Below are positions 8,284 through 16,509 of a stretch of DNA of 64,000 nt, piece by piece. Made by a program: the position numbers and the translations under genes. How positions within the stretch are numbered: the first letter of the stretch is position 1; each line of letters opens with the position of its first letter. This DNA is from CAWCVR01 sp963799105 (GTDB lineage: Bacteria; Acidobacteriota; Terriglobia; Bryobacterales; Bryobacteraceae), in NCBI GenBank assembly GCA_963799105.1, contig CAWCVR010000002.1:62001-126000 (forward strand). The letters run 5' to 3'. Under the pieces are notes generated by a model that ran no database searches, was not told where the DNA came from, and saw nothing but the letters and a program-made list of their open reading frames with translations.

Positions 8284-8879
8284 TGGTCAAGATCTGCGGC
8301 ATCACCAACCGGGAAGACGCCGAGGCCGCGGCGGCGGGCGGGGCCACGGCTATCGGCTTCAACTTCTATGCGCGCAGCCCGCGCTACATCTCGCCGGAAG
8401 TGGCGGCGGCGATCCGGCCGGCGGGGGTGCGGCGCGTGGGCGTGTTCGTTGGTGAGCGGCCGGAGCGCATCGCGGAGATCGCGCGCATCGCGGGGTTGGA
8501 CGTGGCGCAATTGCACGGAGACGAAACGCCCGCCGATTACCCGGCGGCGCTATCGGTGTGGAAGGCGGCGCGCGTGGACGATAGCTTCGACTTCGCGGCT
8601 TACGCGGATTCGCCGGCCGACGCGCTGCTGCTGGACGGGCCGGCGGCGGAATTGTACGGCGGCTCCGGGCACACCTTCGACTGGCGGCTGGCGGCGCGGG
8701 CGGGCAAGCGGATCGTGGTGGCCGGCGGGCTGGACGCGTCGAATGTGGCGCTGGCCGTGGAGTTGGCGCGGCCGTGGGGCGTGGACGCGTGCTCGCGCAT
8801 CGAGAGCCGGCCGGGGAAAAAGGACCTCGACAAAATGTACGCATTTCTCAAAGCGGCGCGGGCGGCGCTGGGTCTGTGA
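8280..8879 (+). CDS. trpF: Phosphoribosylanthranilate isomerase
   Basis: 199 residues, a (beta/alpha)8 enzyme carrying out the Amadori rearrangement of PRA to CdRP. The opening VKICGITNREDAEAA holds the catalytic Cys. Further motifs are GFNFYARSPRYI, VGVFV, LHGDE, LLLDG and VVAGGLDASNV. The ATG overlaps the trpC stop by four bases. The 3' end is part of a 42-bp tandem repeat array that continues into trpB, and the stop overlaps the likely GTG start of trpB. Order C-F-B-A with no gaps indicates one transcript. Confidence 0.94.
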   Translation: MMVKICGITNREDAEAAAAGGATAIGFNFYARSPRYISPEVAAAIRPAGVRRVGVFVGERPERIAEIARIAGLDVAQLHGDETPADYPAALSVWKAARVDDSFDFAAYADSPADALLLDGPAAELYGGSGHTFDWRLAARAGKRIVVAGGLDASNVALAVELARPWGVDACSRIESRPGKKDLDKMYAFLKAARAALGL

Positions 8880-10177
8880 CTGTGACTCCGCAACCGGACC
8901 AGGGCGGCGCTGGGGCTGTGAGTGCGCCGCCGCAACCGGACCAGGGCGGCGCTGGGGCGGTGACTGCGACGCCGCAACCGGACCAGGGCGGCCACTTCGG
9001 CCCATACGGCGGACGCTTCGTCCCCGAGGTGCTGATGGCGCCCATCGAGGAGTTGGAGCAGGCGTACCTGAAAGCTCGCGACGATCCGGCGTTCCAGGCC
9101 GAGCTGGCGGACTTGCTGCACCATTACGCCGGGCGGCCCACGGCGCTGTATTTCGCGCGGCGTTTGAGCGAGCGGCTGGGCGGGGCGCGGCTGTACTTCA
9201 AACGCGAAGACCTGCTGCACACCGGCGCGCACAAGATTAACAACAGCCTCGGACAGGCGCTGCTGGCGCGGCGCATGGGGAAACGGCGCATCATCGCGGA
9301 GACCGGCGCGGGGCAGCATGGGGTGGCCACGGCCACGGTGTGCGCGCTGTTCGGCCTGGAGTGCGTGGTCTACATGGGCTCGGAAGACATGCGGCGGCAG
9401 CGGCTGAACGTCTTTCGCATGCGGCTGCTGGGCGCGCGGGTGGTGCCCGTCGAGAGCGGCAGCCGGACGCTGAAGGACGCCATCAGCGAGGCCATGCGCG
9501 ACTGGGTCACCAACGTGGCGGACACGTACTATCTGCTGGGATCGGCGTTGGGTTCGCACCCGTACCCAATGATGGTGCGCGATTTTCAGAAGGTGATCGG
9601 CGAGGAAGCGCGGCGGCAGATTCTGGAAATGGAAGGGCGCCTGCCGGACACGGTGTTCGCCTGCGTGGGCGGCGGGAGCAATGCCATCGGCATCTTCCAC
9701 GCGTTCCTGGGGGACCGCGCGGTGGAACTGGTGGGCGTCGAGGGCGGCGGGCGCGGCGCGGGCGTGGGAGAGCACGCGGCGCGGTTTCGCGGCGGGGCGC
9801 CGGGCGTTTTGCAGGGCGCGTACAGCTACGTCTTGCAGGATGAGCACGGGCAGATCGCCGCGACGCATTCGGTTTCGGCGGGCCTGGATTACGCCATGAT
9901 CGGGCCGGAACACGCGCTGCTGCACGATGAAGGGCGGGCGCAGTATGTGGCGGCATCGGACTCGGAAGCGCTGGATGCGGCGCTGCTGCTGGCGCGGACC
10001 GAGGGGCTGATTCCGGCGCTGGAATCGGCGCACGGGGTGGCGGAGGCGGTGCGGCGCGCGCCGGGGGCGAAGGGCAAGGTGTTCCTGGTGAACCTCTCGG
10101 GGCGCGGCGATAAAGACGTCGATATCTACCGCGAGAACCTGCCGGAACTCGACGAAGCGGATCGGGACAAGCGATGA
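8876..10177 (+). CDS. trpB: Tryptophan synthase beta chain with repeat-extended N-terminus
   Basis: 433 residues if started at GTG 8876, which overlaps the trpF stop as GTGA. TrpB joins indole to serine with PLP. Motifs: GHFGPYGGRFVPE, HTGAHKINN (PLP Lys), ETGAGQHG (catalytic Glu) and LSGRGDKDV (phosphate site). Before GHFGPYGG the protein has about 40 extra residues made of repeats of the type PQPDQGGAGAV encoded by a 42-bp tandem repeat; normal TrpB N-termini are shorter. In-frame GTG codons at 8882, 8918 and 8960 are alternative starts. The frame extends upstream to 8774 inside trpF, which I reject as a start. The 3' end overlaps trpA (ATGA). Confidence 0.93.
   Translation: MTVTPQPDQGGAGAVSAPPQPDQGGAGAVTATPQPDQGGHFGPYGGRFVPEVLMAPIEELEQAYLKARDDPAFQAELADLLHHYAGRPTALYFARRLSERLGGARLYFKREDLLHTGAHKINNSLGQALLARRMGKRRIIAETGAGQHGVATATVCALFGLECVVYMGSEDMRRQRLNVFRMRLLGARVVPVESGSRTLKDAISEAMRDWVTNVADTYYLLGSALGSHPYPMMVRDFQKVIGEEARRQILEMEGRLPDTVFACVGGGSNAIGIFHAFLGDRAVELVGVEGGGRGAGVGEHAARFRGGAPGVLQGAYSYVLQDEHGQIAATHSVSAGLDYAMIGPEHALLHDEGRAQYVAASDSEALDAALLLARTEGLIPALESAHGVAEAVRRAPGAKGKVFLVNLSGRGDKDVDIYRENLPELDEADRDKR
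8888..8995 (+). repeat. 42-bp tandem repeat at the trpF/trpB junction
   Basis: The block CCGCAACCGGACCAGGGCGG recurs at 8888, 8930 and 8972, a period of 42 bp (14 codons). A degenerate earlier unit reaches back into the trpF 3' end. Each unit carries a GTG preceded by a G-rich stretch, so array expansion duplicated a potential start site for trpB while keeping the frame. Confidence 0.9.
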
Positions 10178-10977
10178 CGCGCATCGGGCGGCTGTTCGAA
10201 GATCTGAAGCGCGATGGGCGCAAAGGGCTGATCGCGTATCTGACGGCGGGAGATCCCACGCCGGAGCGCACGCCGGCGCTGGTGGCGGCGCTCGAGCGCG
10301 GTGGGGCCGACCTCATCGAACTGGGCGTTCCGTTTTCCGACCCCATCGCCGATGGGCCGGTGATTCAACGCGCCGGCGAGCGCGCGCTGCGGGCCGGGAC
10401 AACGCTGGCCGGCGTGCTGAAGATCGCCGCGCGGGTGCGCGAGCGCTCGCAGATTCCGCTGCTGCTGTTCACGTACCTGAACCCGGTGGTAAGATACGGC
10501 CTGGACCGTCTGGCGCGGGACGCCGCGGCGGCGGGCATCGATGGCTGCCTGTTGACCGACGCCTCGGTGGAGGAAGCCGGCGAGTACGCGGGGGCGATGC
10601 ACCGGCACGGGCTGGACACGGTGTTTCTGGCCGCGCCCACCAGCACGGAACGGCGGCTGCGCCTGGTGGCGCAGTACTCGACCGGGTTCGCGTACCTGGT
10701 ATCGCGCACGGGGGTGACGGGCGAGCGGGAGACGCTTTCGGACGCGGCAGCCCCGCTGGTGCGGGCGATGCGCGCCATCACGGACTTGCCGTTGGCGGTG
10801 GGATTCGGCATCTCGCGGCCCGAACAGGTGGGCGAAGCGGGCCGGCTGGTGGAGGCGGTGGTGGTGGGTAGCGCGTTCGTGCGTTTGATCGAACGCTCCG
10901 CCGGCGCGGATACGCTCGAACCGGAGTTGGAGGCTTTCACCCGCCAGCTCAAGGGAGGCTTTGCAGGGGCTCGATGA
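10174..10977 (+). CDS. trpA: Tryptophan synthase alpha chain
   Basis: 267 residues, the TIM-barrel subunit that cleaves indole-3-glycerol phosphate and channels indole to TrpB. Motifs: AYLTAGDPTPERT, GGADLIELGVPFSDPIADGP (catalytic Glu and Asp), LLLFTYLNPVVRYG, GCLLTD, FLAAPTST, FAYLVSRTGVTG and AVGFGISRPEQV. The ATG overlaps the trpB stop; the TGA overlaps the chorismate mutase ATG. Full length with all key residues present. Confidence 0.95.
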   Translation: MTRIGRLFEDLKRDGRKGLIAYLTAGDPTPERTPALVAALERGGADLIELGVPFSDPIADGPVIQRAGERALRAGTTLAGVLKIAARVRERSQIPLLLFTYLNPVVRYGLDRLARDAAAAGIDGCLLTDASVEEAGEYAGAMHRHGLDTVFLAAPTSTERRLRLVAQYSTGFAYLVSRTGVTGERETLSDAAAPLVRAMRAITDLPLAVGFGISRPEQVGEAGRLVEAVVVGSAFVRLIERSAGADTLEPELEAFTRQLKGGFAGAR

Positions 10978-11279
10978 ATCAGGACGAAGCGCAGGAGAAA
11001 CTGGAAGAGTACCGGCTCATGGTCGACGTTGTGGACCGGCGCATCGTGGAACTGTTGAACGAGCGCACACGCGTGGTGGAGGAGATCGGCCGCGTGAAGC
11101 GCGAGGCGCAGTTGCCCATCTACGAGCCCAAGCGCGAAGACATGGTATTCGCCAACATCACGGCGTCGAACCAGGGCCCCCTGCCGGCGGCGGGGCTGCG
11201 GCGCATCTTCGAGCGCATTATCGACGAAGCGCGCACCATTCAACGGCTGCGGATGTCAGCCAACGGAGAGAAGAAATGA
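10974..11279 (+). CDS. Chorismate mutase, AroQ class
   Basis: 101 residues, all-helical, the size of a stand-alone AroQ-type chorismate mutase turning chorismate into prephenate for Phe/Tyr. Conserved features: a first long helix with VDVVDRRIVELLNERTRVVEEIGRVK (Arg and Lys ligands of chorismate), PIYEPKRED, then helices ending in IFERIIDEARTIQ. The ATG overlaps the trpA stop and the TGA overlaps the ATG of the DAHP synthase reading frame, so translation is coupled. In several bacteria such a mutase forms a regulatory complex with the next-encoded DAHP synthase; that is possible here but not shown. Confidence 0.88.
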   Translation: MNQDEAQEKLEEYRLMVDVVDRRIVELLNERTRVVEEIGRVKREAQLPIYEPKREDMVFANITASNQGPLPAAGLRRIFERIIDEARTIQRLRMSANGEKK

Positions 11280-12290
11280 TCGTAGTCATGCAGCAGGGCT
11301 CGACCGAGGAACAGCTCGAAGCGGTCATCGAGCGCATGATGGATTCGGGGTTCGACGTGCATCGCTCGACCGGCACGGTGCACACGGTTCTGGGCGGCGT
11401 GGGCGGCAAGGACGACGTTCGATCTGGGGATGTTCGAGGTGATGGATGGCGTGAAGGAGGCGCACCGCATCGGCTCCCCGTACAAGCTGGCCAGCCGCAG
11501 CTTCCGTCCGGGCGGCACGGTGGTCGAGGTGGGCGGGGTTTCATTTGGCGGCGAGCGCGTGGTGGTGATGGCGGGTCCGGGCTCGGTGGAAAGCCGCGAG
11601 CAGATCGAGCGGTCGGCCGAGATCGTGGCCAAGGCCGGCGCCGCCATTATCCGCGCCGGGGCCTTCAAACCGCAAACTTCCCCGCACGGCTTCCAGGGCA
11701 TGGAAGAAGAGGGATTGCGCCTGCTGCGCGAGGCGGCCAGCCGCAACGGCCTGCTGGTGGTCAGCGAAGTGATGGACCGGAGCCACATCGCGCTGGTGGC
11801 GCAGTACGCGGACATTTTGCAGGTGGGCGCGCGGAACATGGAGAACTTCACGCTGCTGCGCGAACTCGGCAAGCTGCGCCAGCCGGTGCTGTTGAAGCGC
11901 GGCATCTCGGCCACCATCGAAGAGCTGCTGCTTTCGGCGGAGTTCATCCTCTCCGGCGGCAACTACGACGTGATCCTGTGCGAGCGGGGCATCCGGACCT
12001 TCGAAACCTATACGCGCAATACCATGGATATATCGGCCATTCCAGTGGTGAAGAAGTTGTCGCACCTGCCGATTGTCGCGGACCCGTCGCAGGGCACCGG
12101 CCGGCGGGACAAGGTGGCGCCCATGGCGCGCGCCGCGGTGGCCGCGGGAGCCGACGGGCTGCTGGTGGAGGTGCATCCGGATCCGGACCGCGCGCTGAGC
12201 GACGGCGCGCAATCGCTCCGGCCGGAGCAGTTCGACGAGTTGATGCGGCAGTTGCGCATGATTGCTCCGGCCGTGGGGAGAAGCGTGTGA
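11276..12290 (+). CDS. DAHP synthase type I-beta, frame-disrupted, metal-site Cys replaced
   Basis: The first shikimate-pathway enzyme (PEP plus erythrose 4-phosphate). The natural start at 11276 overlaps the chorismate mutase stop and encodes the ferredoxin-like N-terminal domain (MIVVMQQGSTEEQLEAVIE, HRSTGTVHTVLGGVGGKDD). The frame breaks at about 11411-11421: the continuation FDLGMFEVMDGVKEAHRI is in another frame, needing a 1-nt insertion or 2-nt deletion to explain it. The catalytic barrel could be made from ATG 11430 (286 residues). Motifs: FKPQTSPHGFQG, LLKRGISATIEE, ILCERGIRTFE, SHLPIVADPS and VEVHPDPDRALSDG. The usual AGPCS motif reads AGPGS: the metal-binding Cys is Gly, by a single-base TGC to GGC change. 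Activity is doubtful if the sequence is correct. Confidence 0.82.
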
Positions 12291-12292
12291 CC

Positions 12293-12363
12293 GGCGGGTT
12301 GTCAACCCGCCCGGGCAGGCCGATTAACAATCGGCCGCAGGCTGCCAGCCTGCCCCACATAAG
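12293..12363. repeat. Palindromic intergenic repeat, family B, copy 1
   Basis: It lies 3 nt after the DAHP synthase stop. It contains three successive hairpins: GGCGGGTT/AACCCGCC, GGCCGATT/AATCGGCC and GCAGGCT/AGCCTGC, the last two enclosed by GGGCAGG/CCTGCCC. It ends in the family terminus CCTGCCCCACATAAG. Related copies lie at 45639-45770 and 56778-57122. Confidence 0.8.
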
Positions 12364-12405
12364 ACGGGCGCGGGGCGTACGGGGCATTGTGAGACAGGGT
12401 CACGC

Positions 12406-13284
12406 ATGAAGACACTGGCGATTGTCGGTACCGGGTTGATCGGCGCGTCGTTCGGCCTGGCGGTGCGCAAGGCGGGATTCGCCGGGCCGATTCTGGGAGT
12501 GAGCTCGCCTGGAGCGCTGGCCGAGGCGGCCGCGGCGGGCGCCATCGATCGCGGCGCCACTCTGGCGGAAGCGGCCGCCGAGGCGGATCTGATTTTCCTG
12601 GCGCAGCCCATCGGCCGCATCCTCGATACCATCCGGCGCCTGGATCCCCTGGTGCGGCCGGATGCCCTGGTCACCGACGCCGGCAGCACCAAGTGCCGGA
12701 TCGCGGACCTGGCCCTGCAGACCATCACGCGGTGCCAGTTTCTGGGAGGCCATCCCATGGCGGGCAAGGAGCAGCGCGGCGCAAGGGCGGCGGACGCGGA
12801 CCTGTTTCGGGAGCGCACCTGGGTGTTGACTCCCGAAGAGCCGGCGGGCATGGAAACCGCGCAGGCGGCCGGCCTGGTGGCGTGGATCCGGCGCATCGGC
12901 GGCAGGCCGCTGGTGATGGACCCGGAGGAGCACGATCGCGTGGTGGCCTTCACTTCCCACCTGGCGCAGTTGGCCTCCACGGCTTTGGCGGCCACGGTGG
13001 CCGGGAACCTCCATCCGCCCGAGCGCCTGGCGGTGGCCGGTTCGGGGCTCAGGGATATGACGCGCCTGGCGCTCAGTTCCTACGAACTATGGCGCGATAT
13101 CGTGGCCACCAACACCGACGCCATCGACCGGGCGCTGGGCCTGTACATCCAGGAACTCGAACACTTGCGGGAGAACTTGCGAACCAGGCAACTGGAGGAG
13201 GAATTCCAAGAAGCGGCGGAGTTGGCGGGACGGTTGCGCATAAGTCGGGTTGCGCCCGCGCCTTCGCCCGCGGATTTAGGATAA
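12406..13284 (+). CDS. tyrA: Prephenate dehydrogenase
   Basis: 292 residues, NAD(P)-dependent oxidative decarboxylation of prephenate to 4-hydroxyphenylpyruvate in tyrosine synthesis. The N-terminal Rossmann fold has IVGTGLIGASFG; further motifs are VTDAGSTKCRI, FLGGHPMAGKE (catalytic His region) and MDPEEHDRVVAFTSHLAQL. Standard length for a monofunctional TyrA with no ACT domain. It is separated from the DAHP synthase by 115 bp containing a palindromic repeat, so it is probably still in the aromatic operon but could have its own transcript. Confidence 0.93.
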   Translation: MKTLAIVGTGLIGASFGLAVRKAGFAGPILGVSSPGALAEAAAAGAIDRGATLAEAAAEADLIFLAQPIGRILDTIRRLDPLVRPDALVTDAGSTKCRIADLALQTITRCQFLGGHPMAGKEQRGARAADADLFRERTWVLTPEEPAGMETAQAAGLVAWIRRIGGRPLVMDPEEHDRVVAFTSHLAQLASTALAATVAGNLHPPERLAVAGSGLRDMTRLALSSYELWRDIVATNTDAIDRALGLYIQELEHLRENLRTRQLEEEFQEAAELAGRLRISRVAPAPSPADLG

Positions 13285-13417
13285 ACTACGCATGAGGCTA
13301 ACCACGTTAGGTGTTCCGCAGGGCCGGCATGTCGCCGGCTATCGGGGAGCTCGTGGCACACGAGGCGCGGGGGACCATTTGGTCACCGCACCGACAGCCG
13401 AGTTTAAGGAATCTCAA

Positions 13418-14755
13418 ATGGAACAAAAACTGAAGATCGCCGTGTTCATCGATTTCGACAATATCGAGATCGGCGTCAAGAGCACGCTGCACCGCGAATT
13501 CGACGTTGCCGCGGTGCTGGACGCGCTGAAGGAACGCGGCGAAATCGTCACCAAGTTCGCGTATGCGAACTGGGGCAGACAGGAATCCGCCACACGCGCG
13601 CTTTCCGAACACGCCGTGCAGATGGTGCAGCGCGATCCATCGCCGCGCGGAGACAAGAACGGAGCGGACATCAATCTGGCGCTGGATGCGCTGGAGATGG
13701 CCTTCACGCACGATCACATCAACGCCTTCGCCATTGTCAGCGGCGACAGCGATTTCATCGCGCTGGTGAACAAGCTCAAACAGTACGACAAACGCATCTT
13801 CGTGGTGGGCGGCCGGGCCTTCACCAGCACGATTCTGCAGAAGAACTGCCACGAATTCGTGGCCTACGAATCGATGATCGACGATCCGCGTCCGCGGGCT
13901 GCCCACAAGGAGCAGCAGCAGGCGCAGCCGCAATCGCAACCCCAGCAACATGGCAACCGGCCGCCGCAGCAGCAGCAGCAACAGCAGGGGCAGCAGCGTC
14001 AGCCGCATAAACGGGTGGCGCTCGACCTGGCCCAGGCCATGCCGCTGGTGGAGCGCGCGCTGGGCGTGCTGGAGCGCCGCGAGGTGCGGCCGCAGCTCGG
14101 CCTGCTGAAATCGACCATGCTGCAGCTGGATTCCACCTTCAACGAGAAAGCGTACGGCGCCAGCTCGTTCACCGATTTCGTAGAGAAGCTGCAAAAGGCC
14201 GACTACGTGGAGGTCACCGGCGGCGAAGGCCGCTACATGATCCGCATGAAGGGCGGCGCGGTGCCGGAGAAGCCGGGGGCCAAGCCGGAAGAGGCCATCC
14301 CGCTGCTGCGCGACGTGCTGGAGACGCACCGCATGGAAGTGGACAGCGGAGCGGTGGCCGACGAACTGGCCGATTGGGTCCACCAGGAGCGGCCCAACTT
14401 CGACTGGCGGGAGTACGGATTCCAGGAGTTCAGCGAGTTGCTGAACTACGCCCAGGATAAGGGGCTGGTGCGAATTCAGGCGGATGAAGAGAAGGGTCTG
14501 ACGGTATTCCTGGGCGCCGAGTTTCACCCGCCGGCTGCGCCACCCGAGCCGGAACCGGTGGCGCCGGTGGAAGAGGAAGAAGAAGTGGACGAGCCGCAGC
14601 CTATCGTGCCCGGCCAGCCCACGGCGACGGGCGAGATCCCGGAGCCGCTGCCCCCGCCCAAGGTGCAACGGCGTCCGCGCGCTCCGCGCAAGCAATCGGG
14701 CGATGGAGTGGCCAAGAAGCGTGTCTCCAGGCCGCGCAAAAAGCCTGGAGTTTGA
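13418..14755 (+). CDS. NYN-domain putative RNase with two OST-HTH/LOTUS domains
   Basis: 445 residues from ATG 13418 (preceded by TAAGGA); an upstream in-frame ATG (13292) would add an unrelated Arg/Gly segment. The N-terminal NYN/PIN-like domain has the acidic active-site pattern FIDFDNIE, KNGADINLAL and SGDSDFIALV. A Gln-rich linker (about 165-200) follows, then two OST-HTH (LOTUS) modules: RPQLGLLKSTMLQLD with FTDFVEKLQKADYV, and VDSGAVADELADWV with YGFQEFSELLNYA. The C-terminus is Pro/Glu-rich, then basic (RRPRAPRKQ). NYN plus LOTUS proteins are predicted RNA-binding nucleases (LabA/DUF88-like); the target is unknown. Confidence 0.85.
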   Translation: MEQKLKIAVFIDFDNIEIGVKSTLHREFDVAAVLDALKERGEIVTKFAYANWGRQESATRALSEHAVQMVQRDPSPRGDKNGADINLALDALEMAFTHDHINAFAIVSGDSDFIALVNKLKQYDKRIFVVGGRAFTSTILQKNCHEFVAYESMIDDPRPRAAHKEQQQAQPQSQPQQHGNRPPQQQQQQQGQQRQPHKRVALDLAQAMPLVERALGVLERREVRPQLGLLKSTMLQLDSTFNEKAYGASSFTDFVEKLQKADYVEVTGGEGRYMIRMKGGAVPEKPGAKPEEAIPLLRDVLETHRMEVDSGAVADELADWVHQERPNFDWREYGFQEFSELLNYAQDKGLVRIQADEEKGLTVFLGAEFHPPAAPPEPEPVAPVEEEEEVDEPQPIVPGQPTATGEIPEPLPPPKVQRRPRAPRKQSGDGVAKKRVSRPRKKPGV

Positions 14756-15361
14756 GTCACTTAGGCGGGCAGGCGGGGATCTTCGGAATCCGCCTGCCCG
14801 AGAGCGCGCCACGCAGGTTTTTTCCTCCCGGTTCCCCGAGAAACCCGTCTAACAGGTCTTCGAGCCGTTCCGCTCGTTTTTCGGTTTGAGGAGAGCGACA
14901 CGTTGGAGCAGCGAATCACCACCGTCCCGGTTGAGGGAACGCTGATTCTTGTCGATGAGAAGCAATGTGGGCTGCTGGAATGAGATTTCGCGGCGAGCCG
15001 ATGGCCATCGTCGGGTGTCTCGTCCTATCTGCTATCGCGATCAGCCCCGACAGGCGGACGAAGGGATGGAGCGATCTGGCCGTTTTGGGGCTGTGAGTAT
15101 CCCCACGAAACGGCCGACGAGCGCTCGGCGGCACCGCGTCCGCCAGGGGATTGGCGAGCCTCGCCTCGGACGGCATAAGTGGAGCGGAGGCGCTGCCCCC
15201 CTTTGGCTTTTTCATCGGTATGATGTAATGTGGTGAAGACCGAAAACGGTACGGTACAGCGAAGACTGAGAACGGAGACCGAAAGAGGACAGAGATCCGG
15301 CGGGCGGCGGAACAGTTCAGCGTCGGCAGGTGACCGTTCTTCAAAAGGCAGGAGTAAAGCG
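14756..15361. other. Gene-poor stretch before the R-M operon
   Basis: No convincing gene over 600 bp. It holds a perfect 11-bp-stem hairpin at 14766-14800 (possible terminator of the NYN gene, without an adjacent T-run), a second long hairpin at 15078-15115 (GGCCGTTTTGGGG paired with CCCCACGAAACGGCC, 2-nt bulge), and one 26-codon frame at 14903-14983 starting with TTG behind a GAGGAG. Short reading frames on both strands show no recognisable family. A structured RNA or R-M control region is possible but unproven. Confidence 0.5.
14766..14800 (+). terminator. Hairpin after the NYN gene
   Basis: CGGGCAGGCGG (14766-14776) pairs perfectly with CCGCCTGCCCG (14790-14800) across a 13-nt loop, 10 bp after the stop codon. 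There is no immediate T-run; TTTTTT occurs about 18 nt later. It could act as a terminator or as an mRNA 3'-end stabiliser. Confidence 0.5.
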
Positions 15362-16507
15362 ATGCCTTCCTTCTATGAATTCTTCGCGGGCGGCGGCATG
15401 GCGCGAGCCGGTCTTGGTCGGGGGTGGGAGTGCCTCCTCGCGAACGACATTGATGAGAAAAAGGGTGCTTCCTACGCCGCGAACTGGGGGACCGAGGCTT
15501 TGAAGATCATTAGTGTTGGCAAACTCACGGCCGCGGACGTGCCGGGGCACGCTGATCTGGCCTGGGCCTCGTTTCCCTGTCAGGACCTGTCCCTGGCGGG
15601 CGACTATGTCGGGCTGAAAGGGGAGCGATCAGGAACCTTCTGGCTGTTCTGGCACCTCATGAAGGCGCTTATCGAGGAGCAGCGTGCGCCGTCCCTGATT
15701 GTACTTGAGAATGTTTGTGGTGCCTTGACGTCCCGCGGGGGGACGGATTTTGCGGCGATTGGTACCGCTCTCGCCGAGGGCGGCTATCGTTTCGGCGCTC
15801 TGGTCATGGATGCCGTGCGATTCGTGCCGCAATCGCGCCCTCGGCTTTTCATTGTAGCTGTACGCGAAGGGAGGGCCATCCCCGAAGCGCTGACGCAGGC
15901 AGAACCCAACCCGCTGTGGCACCCGGGAAACCTCATCGGTGCGTATGAGAAGCTGCCTCAACAATCCAAGACGGCGTGGCTGTGGTGGCACCTTCCATCT
16001 CCGCCGCCGCGCAAGACAATCTTCGCAGACATTGTAGAGGATGAGCCGCACGGCGTTGAATGGCACAGTCCCGCCGAAACGCGGCGGCTCATGTCGATGA
16101 TGAGCGCGATCAACCAGAAGAAGGTGGAGCAGGCCAAGAGGATGCGGAAGCGGATGGTCGGGGGTGTCTACAGGCGCACGCGCGTGGGCGACGACGGGAA
16201 CCGCACGCAGCGCGCTGAGATCCGCTTCGACGACATTGCAGGGTGTCTCCGCACGCCGGTAGGCGGTTCGAGCCGGCAATCCGTCGTGATCGTGGAAGGG
16301 GACAAGATTCGGTCGCGGCTGCTGGCGCCTCGCGAGGCGGCCCGGTTAATGGGGCTGCCGGAGGGCTACAAACTGCCCGAGAACTACAACGAGGCCTATC
16401 ACCTTGTGGGCGACGGCGTTGTCGTCCCCGTGGTTCGTTTTCTGGCAACTCGCATTCTGGGGCCTCTGCTCGTCGGCGAAGTTGAGCACGAGAAGGAAGC
16501 GGCGTAA
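15362..16507 (+). CDS. DNA (cytosine-5) methyltransferase
   Basis: 381 residues from ATG 15362 (AGGAG 10-15 nt before). It transfers a methyl group from SAM to cytosine C5 in a specific DNA site. Motif I FEFFAGGGMARAGLG-like at the N-terminus (FFAGGGMARAGLGRGW), motif IV SFPCQDLSLAG with the catalytic Cys, motif VI VLENVCGAL, motif VIII QSRPRLFIV, a variable target-recognition region, then motifs IX/X (REAARLMGLPEGY, YHLVGDGVVVPVV). First gene of a three-gene R-M operon; the next gene starts two bases after its stop. The recognition site cannot be read from sequence. Confidence 0.92.
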   Translation: MPSFYEFFAGGGMARAGLGRGWECLLANDIDEKKGASYAANWGTEALKIISVGKLTAADVPGHADLAWASFPCQDLSLAGDYVGLKGERSGTFWLFWHLMKALIEEQRAPSLIVLENVCGALTSRGGTDFAAIGTALAEGGYRFGALVMDAVRFVPQSRPRLFIVAVREGRAIPEALTQAEPNPLWHPGNLIGAYEKLPQQSKTAWLWWHLPSPPPRKTIFADIVEDEPHGVEWHSPAETRRLMSMMSAINQKKVEQAKRMRKRMVGGVYRRTRVGDDGNRTQRAEIRFDDIAGCLRTPVGGSSRQSVVIVEGDKIRSRLLAPREAARLMGLPEGYKLPENYNEAYHLVGDGVVVPVVRFLATRILGPLLVGEVEHEKEAA

Positions 16508-16509
16508 GC

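Noticed and set aside
8774..8876. Upstream start for TrpB inside trpF
   Set aside because: The extra residues are the trpF sequence in a wrong frame; GTG 8876 forms the usual overlap.
8876..8995. CRISPR-like spaced repeats
   Set aside because: Units are directly tandem and coding, with no spacers and no cas genes.
13911..14010. CAG/CAA-rich tract as a non-coding repeat
   Set aside because: It is an in-frame Gln-rich linker between the NYN and OST-HTH domains.
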